Below, piece after piece: positions 25,856-34,333 of a DNA stretch of 64,000 nucleotides. This DNA is from Oerskovia flava. GTDB lineage: Bacteria; Actinomycetota; Actinomycetes; Actinomycetales; Cellulomonadaceae. The position numbers were made by a program, and so were the translations under genes. The stretch covers positions 62,001 to 126,000 of the forward strand of contig NZ_JAOXSR010000003.1 in NCBI RefSeq assembly GCF_026163685.1, in the 5' to 3' direction. How positions within the stretch are numbered: the first letter of the stretch is position 1; each line of letters begins with the position of its first letter. The notes beneath the pieces are model-generated. The model saw only the letters and a program-made list of their open reading frames with translations, was not told where the DNA came from and did not search any database.

Positions 25856-26635
25856 GTGCGCGCCCGGCATCCTGAGATCCCGCTGCTCGTCGCCGCGGCC
25901 GCCGCGTGGGTCCCGCTGGCCGTGGCGCTGTGGTGGCCGGGAACGGGCGGTGAGCCGCCCGGGGCGTGGGCCGCCGTCGGGCACCCGGGGCACGACGGCG
26001 CACCGACCCCGGCCGCCGACCTCGCCGTGGCCGTCCCGCCCGGCGGCGCGGGGAGCGGGGCGCTCGCGGGCGTCGCCGTCGGGTTCGGCCTCTGGACGCT
26101 CATGGTGGCGGCGATGATGCTGCCCGGCCTCGTCCCGGCGGCCCGGTACGCGGCGTTCGTGAGCGACCGCCGTCGTCGGCAGCGGACGATCGCCCTGCTC
26201 GCCGCCGGGTACGCCGCTGCGTGGGCGCCGCTCGGGGTCGTCGTCGCGGTGGCCCACGCGCTGGCGCCGGTCCTGGTCCCGGCGTCCTGGTGGCCTCTCG
26301 TCGTCGCGGTGCTGCTCGTCGGTGCGGCGCTCTGGCAGCTCGGTGGTCCGGCCCGGCGCGCCCTGCGCGCGTGCCACCGGACTCTGCCCGTCCGGTACAC
26401 CGGGCGGGCGGCGGACCGCTCGGCCGTCCGTTACGGGTGGCACCACGGCGTGGTGTGCCTGCGGTTGTGCGGGCCGCTGATGGCGGCGGTCGCGGTTGCA
26501 GGTCACCCGCTGCTGCTCACCGTCGCGGCCGCGCTCGTCGTGTGGTCCCAGAAGCTCGTCCGCGGTGCGGAGTCCGCGCGGCCCGCGATCGCCACCGGGC
26601 TCGTGCTCACCGCGGTGGTCGTCGTCACCGGCTGA
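25856..26635 (+). CDS. DUF2182 predicted metal-binding integral membrane protein
   Basis: A 259-residue membrane protein with about six helices. DUF2182 signatures are present: WTLMVAAMMLPGLVPAARYAAF in the second helix and YGWHHGVVCLRLCGPLMAAVAV later, with paired His and Cys that may bind metal. The GTG start lies four bases after the tyrosinase stop, so it is probably co-transcribed; a role in supplying or handling copper for tyrosinase is a reasonable guess, not shown by sequence. It overlaps the convergent aldolase gene by 11 bp. Confidence 0.75.
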   Translation: MRARHPEIPLLVAAAAAWVPLAVALWWPGTGGEPPGAWAAVGHPGHDGAPTPAADLAVAVPPGGAGSGALAGVAVGFGLWTLMVAAMMLPGLVPAARYAAFVSDRRRRQRTIALLAAGYAAAWAPLGVVVAVAHALAPVLVPASWWPLVVAVLLVGAALWQLGGPARRALRACHRTLPVRYTGRAADRSAVRYGWHHGVVCLRLCGPLMAAVAVAGHPLLLTVAAALVVWSQKLVRGAESARPAIATGLVLTAVVVVTG

Positions 26636-27782
26636 GGCGGGCGGTCTCCGTGCGCACGGCGTCGGTGAACGCGTCGACGTCCTCCGGGGTGGTGTCCCAC
26701 GAGCACATCCAGCGCACCTCCACGAGGTCCGTCGCGGGCAGGTCGAGCCGCTCCGCCGCGCTCGCCGGCGCCGGCCCCCAGTCGTAGAACGCGAAGCGCT
26801 CGCGCAGGGCGGCTGCGGCGGTCCGGGGCAGCACGGCGAAGAGCGCGTTCGCCTCGGTCGCCTGGGTGAACGTGAGGCCGTCGGCGTCGTCGAGGGCCGC
26901 GCGCAGCCGGGAGGCCATCGCGTTCGCCCCCCGGGCGTTGCGCCGCCACAGGGGCTCGCCCGCGTCGTCGGGCTCGAACAGGGCGAGGAGCTGCGCCGAG
27001 ACGTACCGCATCTTCGACGCCAGCTGCATGGTCATCTTGCGCACGTGCTCGATCCCGGTCGCGCCCTGATCGGCACCGGTGCGCGGGCCCAGGCCCGCGT
27101 CCTGGGCCGCGTCCTGGTGCAGGACGATCACGGCCTCGCCGATCAGCAGGCCGTTCTTGGTGCCGCCGAACGACAGGACGTCGACCCCGGCGTCGGTCGT
27201 CAGCTCGCGCAGGGACACCCCGAGGGCGGCCGCCGCGTTCGCGATCCGGGCGCCGTCGACGTGCAGACGCAGCCCGTGCGCGTGCGCCCGGTCCGCGACC
27301 GCCCGCACCTGCTCGGGGGTGTAGACGGTGCCGAGCTCGGTCGCCTGCGTGATCGACACGGCCAGCGGCTGCGCCCGGTGCGGGTCGCCCAGGTCGCCGA
27401 CGTGCGCGTCGACGACGTCGGGCCCGAGCCGACCGTCGGGCGCGGCGTGCGGCAGCAGCTTGAGCCCGCCGACACGCTCCGGGGCCCCGTTCTCGTCGAC
27501 GTGGACGTGGGCGTGCTCGGACGTGATCACCGCACCCCAGCGCGGCAGCACCGACATCAGCCCGACGACGTTCGCGCCCGTCCCGTTGAGCACCGGGTGC
27601 ACGACCGCGTGCTCACCCAGCTCCGCGCGGACGGTCTCGCGCAGGCGCGCGGTCCACGGGTCGGCGCCGTACGCCGGGACGTGCCCGGCGCTCGCCGCCG
27701 CGACGGCCGCGAGGACCTCCGGGTGCGCGGGCGCGTAGTTGTCCGAGGCGAACGACGAAGGATGGGCGGCGACATCAAACAC
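26625..27782 (-). CDS. ltaE: Low-specificity L-threonine aldolase / beta-eliminating lyase
   Basis: A 385-residue PLP enzyme of fold type I, likely splitting L-threonine or L-allo-threonine to glycine and acetaldehyde. The family start SFASDNYAPAHPEV and YGADPWTARLRE fit, the PLP-contacting HVDGARIANAAAALG precedes the Schiff-base Lys in LSFGGTKNGLL. Cytoplasmic. The GTG at 27782 is preceded by TAAGGT exactly six bases upstream (27789-27794), so it may be leaderless; AAGGTGGGGG could alternatively serve as a ribosome-binding site. Confidence 0.85.
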   Translation of the reverse strand: MFDVAAHPSSFASDNYAPAHPEVLAAVAAASAGHVPAYGADPWTARLRETVRAELGEHAVVHPVLNGTGANVVGLMSVLPRWGAVITSEHAHVHVDENGAPERVGGLKLLPHAAPDGRLGPDVVDAHVGDLGDPHRAQPLAVSITQATELGTVYTPEQVRAVADRAHAHGLRLHVDGARIANAAAALGVSLRELTTDAGVDVLSFGGTKNGLLIGEAVIVLHQDAAQDAGLGPRTGADQGATGIEHVRKMTMQLASKMRYVSAQLLALFEPDDAGEPLWRRNARGANAMASRLRAALDDADGLTFTQATEANALFAVLPRTAAAALRERFAFYDWGPAPASAAERLDLPATDLVEVRWMCSWDTTPEDVDAFTDAVRTETARLSR

Positions 27783-27812
27783 GCCCCCACCTTAGGCGCC
27801 GGACCCCCCGCG

Positions 27813-29513
27813 CTAGCCGAACAGGCGGTTTCTCGGCACGACGCGCTGATCCTGCCGAGAAACCGCCTGTTCGGCGGGGGAGGGGAGGTGGAGTTCGCGG
27901 TCCGCGGCGTCGATCGTGGCCTTTCGGTGCGCGACGACCAGCGTGGCGCGGTGCTGGGACGCGGCGAGCAGCTCCATGAGCGCGGCGTCCGCCTCGTGGT
28001 CCAGCGACGCGGTGGCCTCGTCGAGGACGAGCACCCGCGGGTCGCGCAGCAGAGCGCGCGCGATGGCGACGCGGGCGCGCTGGCCGCCGGAGAGCCCGTG
28101 CCCGTGCTCACCGACGGGGGTGTCCAGGCCGAGCGGCAGCCCGACGTCGGGGCGCAGCAGGCCCGCGTCGTGCGCCGCCCGCTCGACCACCGCGTCCGGG
28201 GCGTCGGGATCGCCGAGGACGATGTTCGTCCGCACGGTGCCGCGCAGCAGCGGGGAGGACTGCGGGACGACGGCGACGAGCCGGCGCAGCGTGTCGTCCG
28301 GCAGGGTGCGCACATCGACTCCGTCGACACGGACGGAGCCCGCGTCCGGGTCCCAGAGCCGCAGGGCGAGCCGGGCCGCGGTCGTCTTGCCCGCCCCGGA
28401 CGCCCCGGTGAGCGCCACGACCTCGCCGGGTCGGACGTGCAACGAGAGCCCGGTCAGGACGGGCCGGGCGCCGTCGTAGGAGAACGTCACGTCGTCGAGG
28501 ACGAGGCCCTCCTCATGGTCGGCCGAGCTGTTCGCGGCGCCCCGCCCCGCCGCGCTGTCCGAGCCGACGGCGGGAGCCAGGTCCAGGACGTCCGTGATGC
28601 GGGCGGCCGCCGCGCGCAGGGTGCCGGTGTTGCGCAGCAGGTCGGCGATCTGGGCGGCAGGCCCGAGCCCGGCGACGGCGACCGTCACCGCGAGCGGCAC
28701 GTTCGACGGCTCCACGGCTGCCCCGTCGAGCAGCGCGACGCAGATCGCACCGAGCGCCGCACCCGCGAAGAGCAGGTCTTCCGCGCCGCGCTCGGCCCCG
28801 AGGCGCGAGGCCTCGCGCACCTCGAGGCGGCCGAGGGTCCGGGTGCCGGTAGCGACCCGGCCGAGCTGGGCGCCGAGCGCGTCCGCGCCGGAGAGCTCGC
28901 GCAGCCCGCGCACGGTGTCGATCACCTGGGTGCGCAGGTGCGCCCTGCCGGCGGCGAGCGCCTCCCCGTCCCGGCGTGCGCGCCGGGCCGTGGCGCGCGG
29001 GACCACCACACCGACGACGAGGAGCGGCACCCACACGAGCAGCAGCAGGGGAGAGATCGTGGCCGACGCCGCCGCACTGATGCCGAGCACAAGTCCCGCA
29101 CCGACCGTCTGCGCGATCGTGTGCGCGTACAGCCACTCGAGGGTCTCGATGTCCGCCACGACCGTGGTCGTGAGGTCGCCGGAGTGCCGGTGGCGCCTGC
29201 GTGCCGGCAGCGCGCGGCGCAGGGACGCGAAGACCCGGCCCCGCAGCACCCCGATGAGCCGGTACGCCAGGTCGTGCGACACCCACGACTCGCGCCAGGC
29301 GGCGCCGGCCGCGACGGCGCACAGGCCGGCGAGGATCCCCGCGGTCGGGGCGAGGGCGACGGGTTCCCCGGCGACGACCCGTCCCACCGCCACGGCGAGC
29401 CCCAGCGCGACGGCGAGGACGGCGACCTGCGCGACGACGTTCCACACCACGGTCTCGACGAACAGCCGCCGGTGGGTCGCGACGACCGGCAGCATGCGCA
29501 GCACGGACCTCAT
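27813..29513 (-). CDS. CydC-like ABC exporter-fold transporter subunit
   Basis: A 566-residue half-transporter: six-helix membrane domain (residues 10-310) and a nucleotide-binding domain with Walker A GASGAGKTT, signature LSGGQRARVAIARAL and Walker B RVLVLDEATASLD. The ATG overlaps the stop of its partner at 29510 (ATGA), so the two should form a heterodimer. By similarity it resembles CydC (thiol export), but its place behind siderophore-type uptake genes also suits an IrtAB-like role. Oddly, the last 20 residues (after LPSP: AEQAVSRQDQRVVPRNRLFG) are encoded by a 60-bp palindromic element. Confidence 0.8.
   Translation of the reverse strand: MRSVLRMLPVVATHRRLFVETVVWNVVAQVAVLAVALGLAVAVGRVVAGEPVALAPTAGILAGLCAVAAGAAWRESWVSHDLAYRLIGVLRGRVFASLRRALPARRRHRHSGDLTTTVVADIETLEWLYAHTIAQTVGAGLVLGISAAASATISPLLLLVWVPLLVVGVVVPRATARRARRDGEALAAGRAHLRTQVIDTVRGLRELSGADALGAQLGRVATGTRTLGRLEVREASRLGAERGAEDLLFAGAALGAICVALLDGAAVEPSNVPLAVTVAVAGLGPAAQIADLLRNTGTLRAAAARITDVLDLAPAVGSDSAAGRGAANSSADHEEGLVLDDVTFSYDGARPVLTGLSLHVRPGEVVALTGASGAGKTTAARLALRLWDPDAGSVRVDGVDVRTLPDDTLRRLVAVVPQSSPLLRGTVRTNIVLGDPDAPDAVVERAAHDAGLLRPDVGLPLGLDTPVGEHGHGLSGGQRARVAIARALLRDPRVLVLDEATASLDHEADAALMELLAASQHRATLVVAHRKATIDAADRELHLPSPAEQAVSRQDQRVVPRNRLFG
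27816..27875. repeat. GCCGAAC-bounded palindromic element, copy 1
   Basis: Two perfectly complementary 23-base arms (27816-27838 and 27853-27875) flank a 14-base loop. The ends are GCCGAACAGG and CCTGTTCGGC. It lies at the 3' end of the CydC-like gene, which reads into it and stops just past the far arm, and may terminate that operon. A solo near-copy of one arm occurs at 34198-34222. Confidence 0.75.
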
Positions 29514-31189
29514 CGGACGGCCCCCGCGAGCACCTGGGCGGTCGGCGGACCGTCGCCGGTGGTGACGACGCGACCACCGTCGAGCCCGACCCACCGGTCG
29601 GCGTGCACGCACGCCCCGGGCCGGTGCGCGACGACGATCGTCGTGCGGTGCGCGTCCCGCCGGGCGACTGCCCCCACCAGCCGGCGCTCGGTCGCGGGGT
29701 CGAGCGCCGACGTCACCTCGTCGAGCACGAGCACGGGCGCCCGCGAGACGAGGGCCCGCGCCACGGCGAGCCGCTGGCGCTGACCGCCCGAGAGCTGGGC
29801 GCCGTCCTCGGCCAGGACGGTGTCGTAGCCCTGCGCCAGGGCCAGCACGACGTCGTGCACCTCGGCGGCCCGGGCGGCGTCCTCGAGCTCGGCGTCGGTC
29901 GCCTCCGGGCGGTACAGGCGCAGGTTGTCCGCCACCGTCCACGCGAACAGCACCGGGTCCTGGGGGACGACGACGACGCTGCGTGCGCGGGCGGTCCGGT
30001 CGAACGTCCGCAGGTCGACCCCACCGACGTGCACCGTGCCGCGGTCGGGGTCGACGTCACGCTCGAGCAGCCGCACGAGCGTGCTCTTGCCGGACCCGGA
30101 CGGCCCGATCACCGCGACGGTCTCGCCGGGGGCGACCCGCAGGGTCACGTCGCTGACGCCGACGCCGGTCCCGGGGTAGCGGTACGTCACGTCCGTCAGG
30201 TCGACGCCCGCGGGCGAGGTCGCGGGCGCGTCCCGGGTGCCGTCGTCGGGCACCGCGGGCCGCGCGGACAGCAGGCGCTCGATGCCGTCCATCGCGGTGA
30301 GCCCGAGGTACCCGGCGTGCCAGTGCCGCGCCAGGTCGGACACCGGGCGGAAGCACTCGCGCGCGAGGAGCAGGACGACGACGGCACGGTCGGCGGGCAG
30401 CTCGCCCGCGATCACGCCGCCGAGCGCGACGACGACCGCGAGGACCGTGCCGAGCTGCATCGCCAGCACGCTCACCCCGGTGTCCACGAGGGACAGGCGC
30501 AGCTGGTCCATGGTCGAGCGACGCAGGGCCTCGGCGCGGTCGCCGAGGCGGTCCCCGGTGCGCCCGGCCGCGCCGAAGGAGCGCAGCAGCGGCACCGACT
30601 GCAGCGCCTCGACGTAGTCGCCCGCGAGCTCCTCGAACCGCTGCCAGCGGCGCCGACCGTGACGCACCAGCCGCACGTCGCCGAGGCGCGGCAGCAGCAC
30701 GGCGACGACGGCCGCCGCCGCGAGCACCCAGGCCGCTGCGGCGGAGTAGGTCGCCACGAGCAGCACGACACCGGCGGGCACGACGGCCACGACGACGAGC
30801 TGGGGAAGGTAGCGGGTGCAGTACGCGTCGAGCCCGTCGACGCTGTCCAGCACCGTCGCCGCCACCCGCCCGGAGTCCCGCTCCGCGACGGGCACGGCGG
30901 GCAGGCGGTCGAGCAGCCGGGTGCGCAGTCGCACACGCACCCCGACCCCGACGCGTGCCGCGAGGGGCGCCTGCGCCGCGGTGAGGACGGCCCGGGCCGT
31001 CGCGACCACGGCCAGGGCGGCGAGCGTGGGCACGACGTCCCCGGTCCCGCGCACGACCGCTCCCACCGCGGCGCCCGCGCCGACCGCGAACGCGACGTGC
31101 AGCGCACCGAGGAGGACGCCCGCACCGGCCAGGACGGCGATGCCACCCCGGGCCGCGCCGGCGATCCGCAGAAGCTGACGGTGGAGCAC
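29510..31189 (-). CDS. CydD-like ABC exporter-fold transporter subunit
   Basis: A 559-residue half-transporter with six membrane helices and a canonical nucleotide-binding domain: Walker A GPSGSGKST, Q-loop VVPQDPVLFAWTV, signature LSGGQRQRLAVARAL, Walker B VLVLDEVTSALD and H-loop IVVAHRP. It starts with GTG three bases from the stop of the binding-protein gene and overlaps the next subunit (ATGA). CydD-like by architecture; exporter-fold pairs next to iron-uptake genes can instead import or process siderophores (IrtAB). No cydAB genes are in the window. Confidence 0.8.
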   Translation of the reverse strand: MLHRQLLRIAGAARGGIAVLAGAGVLLGALHVAFAVGAGAAVGAVVRGTGDVVPTLAALAVVATARAVLTAAQAPLAARVGVGVRVRLRTRLLDRLPAVPVAERDSGRVAATVLDSVDGLDAYCTRYLPQLVVVAVVPAGVVLLVATYSAAAAWVLAAAAVVAVLLPRLGDVRLVRHGRRRWQRFEELAGDYVEALQSVPLLRSFGAAGRTGDRLGDRAEALRRSTMDQLRLSLVDTGVSVLAMQLGTVLAVVVALGGVIAGELPADRAVVVLLLARECFRPVSDLARHWHAGYLGLTAMDGIERLLSARPAVPDDGTRDAPATSPAGVDLTDVTYRYPGTGVGVSDVTLRVAPGETVAVIGPSGSGKSTLVRLLERDVDPDRGTVHVGGVDLRTFDRTARARSVVVVPQDPVLFAWTVADNLRLYRPEATDAELEDAARAAEVHDVVLALAQGYDTVLAEDGAQLSGGQRQRLAVARALVSRAPVLVLDEVTSALDPATERRLVGAVARRDAHRTTIVVAHRPGACVHADRWVGLDGGRVVTTGDGPPTAQVLAGAVR

Positions 31190-31192
31190 CGG

Positions 31193-32218
31193 TCAGAACG
31201 CGTCGGGGTAGAGCTGCTCGGCGATCTGCCGCACGATCGAGACGTTGCCCAGCGTGCCGGGGAAGACGTCGGCGCTGGAGACCGCGATGAGACGGTCCTC
31301 GCGCACGGCCGGCATGTCGGGGAACGTCGTGGTGAGGTACGCGCGCGTCGCGGCCTCGTGCGCGTCGTCGTAGACGGAGAAGACGAGCGCGTCCGGCTCC
31401 TCGGCGGCGAGGGACTCCGGCGTGATCGTCGCCGCGAAGAAGTCGGCGAAGGCCGGCTGGTCGGGTGCGTAGACGTTGTCCGCCCCGGCCTGGCGCAGGA
31501 TGTCGTACTCGACGCCCGCGCCGATCGCGGACAACGTCGTGCCCTCCACGTAGACCTGGGCGACGCGCAGCGGCTCGACGTCGGCGACGGCCGCACCGAC
31601 CTCGTCGAGCTCGGTCTGGCTCTGCGCCACGAGCTCGGCGGCGGCGTCCTGCACGTCGAAGATCTCCCCGAGGTTCTCGAGGTCGGTGAACAGGTCGGTG
31701 ACCTCGGCGGTCATCCGGCGCTCGGCGCACCCACCGGTGGCGACGTACACGGCCGACCCGGCCTGCTCGAGCTGGTCGATGCTCGCGAAGCCCTGCTCGG
31801 CCGTGAACTCGTACGTCGTGGGGGAGTAGACGAGGTCGGGCTCGACGGCGAGGAGGTCCTCCCGCGCGGGGGGCATGACGTCGCCGATGACCGGCACGCC
31901 CTGCGCCAGGTCCGCGACGTCGTCGGGCAGGGCCTGCGCCCCGGCCTGCGCCTGGCCGGCGAGGCGGTCGGCGAGGCCGAGCCGCAGGAGCAGCTCCGTC
32001 TGGGCGGGGTGCATCCCGACGGCGGCCGCCGGCGCGTCGTCGATCACGATCTCGCGGCCGCAGTTCTCCAGGGTCACGGGGGCGTCCTCGTCGCCGGACG
32101 CGCCGGGTGCCGGGTCGGCCGCGACCGACTGGCCGCAGCCGGCCAGCAGGGCGACGGCGACGCCGAGCACCGCGGTGCGGCGTGCGGTGGGCGACGGAAA
32201 GGAACGGGAGGTCGTCAT
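31193..32218 (-). CDS. FecB/BtuF-type substrate-binding lipoprotein
   Basis: A 341-residue lipoprotein with lipobox LLAGCG and a type III periplasmic-binding fold: ENCGREIVIDDAPAAAVGM, TELLLRLGLADRLAGQ, then a backbone helix and VFSVYDDAHEAATRAYL. It captures a siderophore, haem, cobalamin or similar cofactor for the FecCD-type permease. The ENCGRE strand occurs in siderophore-binding proteins and also in the proposed coenzyme F420-0 uptake family of actinobacteria, so the ligand is open. The ATG overlaps the ATPase stop (ATGA). Confidence 0.85.
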   Translation of the reverse strand: MTTSRSFPSPTARRTAVLGVAVALLAGCGQSVAADPAPGASGDEDAPVTLENCGREIVIDDAPAAAVGMHPAQTELLLRLGLADRLAGQAQAGAQALPDDVADLAQGVPVIGDVMPPAREDLLAVEPDLVYSPTTYEFTAEQGFASIDQLEQAGSAVYVATGGCAERRMTAEVTDLFTDLENLGEIFDVQDAAAELVAQSQTELDEVGAAVADVEPLRVAQVYVEGTTLSAIGAGVEYDILRQAGADNVYAPDQPAFADFFAATITPESLAAEEPDALVFSVYDDAHEAATRAYLTTTFPDMPAVREDRLIAVSSADVFPGTLGNVSIVRQIAEQLYPDAF

Positions 32219-33027
32219 GGGTGGGTGCTCTCTGCTCGGGGGACGGTGATGCGGTCGGGCGTGCCTGCGGCACGCGCCAGGGGTCGGAAGGCGAAGACGG
32301 GTGGGTCGCCCAGCACCTGCACGTCGATGGCGAACGTCGTGCGCACGAGGTCGGGAGTCAGGACGACGCCGGGAGCGCCGTGGGCGACGACGCGTCCGGC
32401 GGCCAGCACGACGACACGGTCGCAGTACTGCGCGGCGAGGTTGAGGTCGTGCAGGGCCGCGACGACCGTGCGGCCGAGGCCGCGCACCGTGCTCATGAGG
32501 TCGTGCTGGTGGCTGATGTCGAGGTGGTTGCTCGGCTCGTCCAGCACGAGGACGGGGCTGCGCTGCGCGAGGGCGCGCGCGAGCATGACCCGCTGGCGCT
32601 GCCCGCCGGAGAGCGTGGCGACCATCCGGTCGGCGAGGTCGTCGACCTCGGTGCGGCGCATCGCCTCCTCGACGATGGCGACGTCCTCCGCGGTGTCGCG
32701 GCCGAACGTCGCATGGTGCGGGCCCCTGCCGAGCAGCACGGTCTCGTACACGTCGAGGTCGAACTCCGTGCTGGGGTCCTGCAGCATGACCGCGACCCGG
32801 CGCGCGGCCTCGCGAGTGCTCAGCGTGAGCATGTCGTCGCCGCCGACGCGCACGGCACCGGCGCTCGGTCGCACCGCCCGGTAGAGGGTGCGCAGCAGCG
32901 ACGACTTCCCGCTGCCGTTGGGGCCGACGAGGCCGATGATCTCGCCGGGCTCGACGACGAGCGAGGCGTCGCGCACGACGTCGCGTCCGCCCAGCGTGAC
33001 GGTGACGCCCTCGATCTCGACCCTCAT
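32215..33027 (-). CDS. FecE-type ABC transporter ATP-binding protein
   Basis: A 270-residue cytoplasmic ATPase: Walker A GPNGSGKSS, signature LSGGQRQRVMLARAL, Walker B PVLVLDEPSNHLD, H-loop ALHDLNLAAQYCD. The pattern is that of iron-siderophore/cobalamin importers. ATGA overlaps on both sides tie it to the permease (33024) and the binding protein (32218). Confidence 0.9.
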   Translation of the reverse strand: MRVEIEGVTVTLGGRDVVRDASLVVEPGEIIGLVGPNGSGKSSLLRTLYRAVRPSAGAVRVGGDDMLTLSTREAARRVAVMLQDPSTEFDLDVYETVLLGRGPHHATFGRDTAEDVAIVEEAMRRTEVDDLADRMVATLSGGQRQRVMLARALAQRSPVLVLDEPSNHLDISHQHDLMSTVRGLGRTVVAALHDLNLAAQYCDRVVVLAAGRVVAHGAPGVVLTPDLVRTTFAIDVQVLGDPPVFAFRPLARAAGTPDRITVPRAESTHP

Positions 33028-34142
33028 CGGCCGAACCCGGCCCGCTCGGACCCGGCGCGGCGCATGAGCCACAGGAAGAACGGCGCCCCGACGAAGGCCG
33101 TGAGGATCCCGAGCGGGATCTCCGTCGGCGCCGCGACGGTCCGCGCCAGCAGGTCCGCCGCCATGAGGAACACCGCACCCCCGAGCACCGTCACGGGCAG
33201 GGTGCGGCGGTGGTCCGAGCCCACGGCGATGCGCGCGACGTGCGGCACGACGAGCCCGACGAAGCCGATGCCACCCGCCACCGACACGACGGCGCCGGTG
33301 AGCAGGGACGCCACGACGAGCAGCACCCCGCGCAGCCGGGTCGCGTCGACGCCGAGCGAGGCTGCGGACTCGTCTCCGGTGAGCAAGGCGTTGAGGGAGC
33401 GCGCGAGCCCTCCGGCGACGACGCACCCGACGACGAGCGCGATCGTCGGCCCGACGAGGCTCGTCATGGTCGCGGCCGAGACGCTGCCCAGCAGGAAGAA
33501 CAGCACGCTCACGACGTTCTGCGCGTCGGTCGAGATCGTCAGGTAGCTCGTGATCGCGCTGAACAGGCTGCCGAGCGCGACGCCCGACAGGATCATCCGG
33601 GTGGGGGACAGCGCGCCGTCCTTGCGGGCGAGTGCCGCGACGCACCCGCACGCCACCAGCGCCCCGATGAACGCCGCGACGTTGAGCGAGAGCCCGCCGA
33701 CGGCCGCGGAGCCGAGGACGATGACGAGGACCGCGCCCACGCTCGCGCCCGACGAGACCCCGAGGATGTACGGCTCGGCGAGCGGGTTGCGCACCGTGAC
33801 CTGCATGAGCGCCCCGGCCAGCGCGAGACCCGCTCCGGCGAGACCCGCGAGCAGCACCCGCGGGAGGCGGAACTGCCACACGGCCTGGTCCTGCAGCGGG
33901 GTCAGCGACCCGTCGCTCATCCACGGCATCCCCGGCACGAGGTGGCCGACGACGATCTGCGCCGCCTGCAGCGGCGTCACCGCCACCGACCCCACCGCCC
34001 CGGAGACGACGACGAGCAGGAGCGCGACGACGGCGAGCGTCGTGGTCAGCAGGGCGGCGCGCCGGGCGAGCGGATGCGGACGGTTCGGGGCCCGGCGCAC
34101 GGGCGTGGAATCTGCCGACGAGCGCCGGAGGGCTTGAAGCAC
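33024..34142 (-). CDS. FecCD-family ABC transporter permease
   Basis: A 372-residue permease with about ten helices and the FecCD signatures RLPRVLLAGLAGAGLALAGALMQ, NPLAEPYILGVSSGASVG and GGIGFVGLVVPHVAR. It is the first gene of the five-gene operon. I chose GTG 34142 because TATCGT ends exactly six bases upstream; a longer frame to 34184 would cross the palindrome. It should form a homodimer with the ATPase at 32215. Confidence 0.9.
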   Translation of the reverse strand: MLQALRRSSADSTPVRRAPNRPHPLARRAALLTTTLAVVALLLVVVSGAVGSVAVTPLQAAQIVVGHLVPGMPWMSDGSLTPLQDQAVWQFRLPRVLLAGLAGAGLALAGALMQVTVRNPLAEPYILGVSSGASVGAVLVIVLGSAAVGGLSLNVAAFIGALVACGCVAALARKDGALSPTRMILSGVALGSLFSAITSYLTISTDAQNVVSVLFFLLGSVSAATMTSLVGPTIALVVGCVVAGGLARSLNALLTGDESAASLGVDATRLRGVLLVVASLLTGAVVSVAGGIGFVGLVVPHVARIAVGSDHRRTLPVTVLGGAVFLMAADLLARTVAAPTEIPLGILTAFVGAPFFLWLMRRAGSERAGFGR

Positions 34143-34148
34143 ACAGCG

Positions 34149-34171
34149 ACGATACTGAGAACTGATATCAG
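34149..34171 (-). promoter_or_regulatory. Leaderless promoter and CTGATATCAG palindrome of the transport operon
   Basis: On the minus strand TATCGT (34154-34149) ends six bases before GTG 34142. A perfect 10-bp palindrome CTGATATCAG (34162-34171) lies in the spacer/-35 zone, where a metal-responsive repressor could bind. It is not a good IdeR/DtxR box; a Zur-like reading is possible but weak. Confidence 0.45.
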
Positions 34172-34197
34172 CACCAAATCGCACGAGTGGCCAGAGG

Positions 34198-34222
34198 TCG
34201 CCGAGAAACCGCTTGTTCGGCG
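34198..34222. repeat. Solo arm of the GCCGAAC palindromic element
   Basis: A 25-base stretch ending CTTGTTCGGCG matches one arm of the element at 27816-27875 (22 of 25 bases) but has no complementary arm nearby. It lies between divergent promoters, so it is not a terminator here. Confidence 0.55.
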
Positions 34223-34333
34223 TGGTGGGGGTGGTCCGTGGAGAGAACTCCCCATCGTGCGTCGTCGCCCGCGCGGCTAGGGTGAGCGCGCTGGTACAGG
34301 AGGCCTGTGGGGGCCACGAACGATGGGAGTCGC

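Noticed and set aside
27816-27875. Transposon end or insertion sequence
   Set aside because: Long palindromes but no transposase gene and no target-site duplication that I can identify; kept only as a palindromic repeat family.
29510-29513. Genuine cytochrome bd assembly operon (cydABDC)
   Set aside because: No cydA or cydB genes in the window; the CydD/CydC-like pair follows FecCD-type uptake genes instead.
26496-29783. A long plus-strand open frame across the aldolase and ABC transporter region
   Set aside because: Low-complexity Arg/Asp/Gly product with no domains; the minus strand has PLP and Walker motifs over the same bases.
31193-33027. Firm call of a coenzyme F420-0 uptake system
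   Set aside because: The binding protein shares the ENCGRE strand with both siderophore and F420-0 families and no cofE is nearby, so the substrate is left open.
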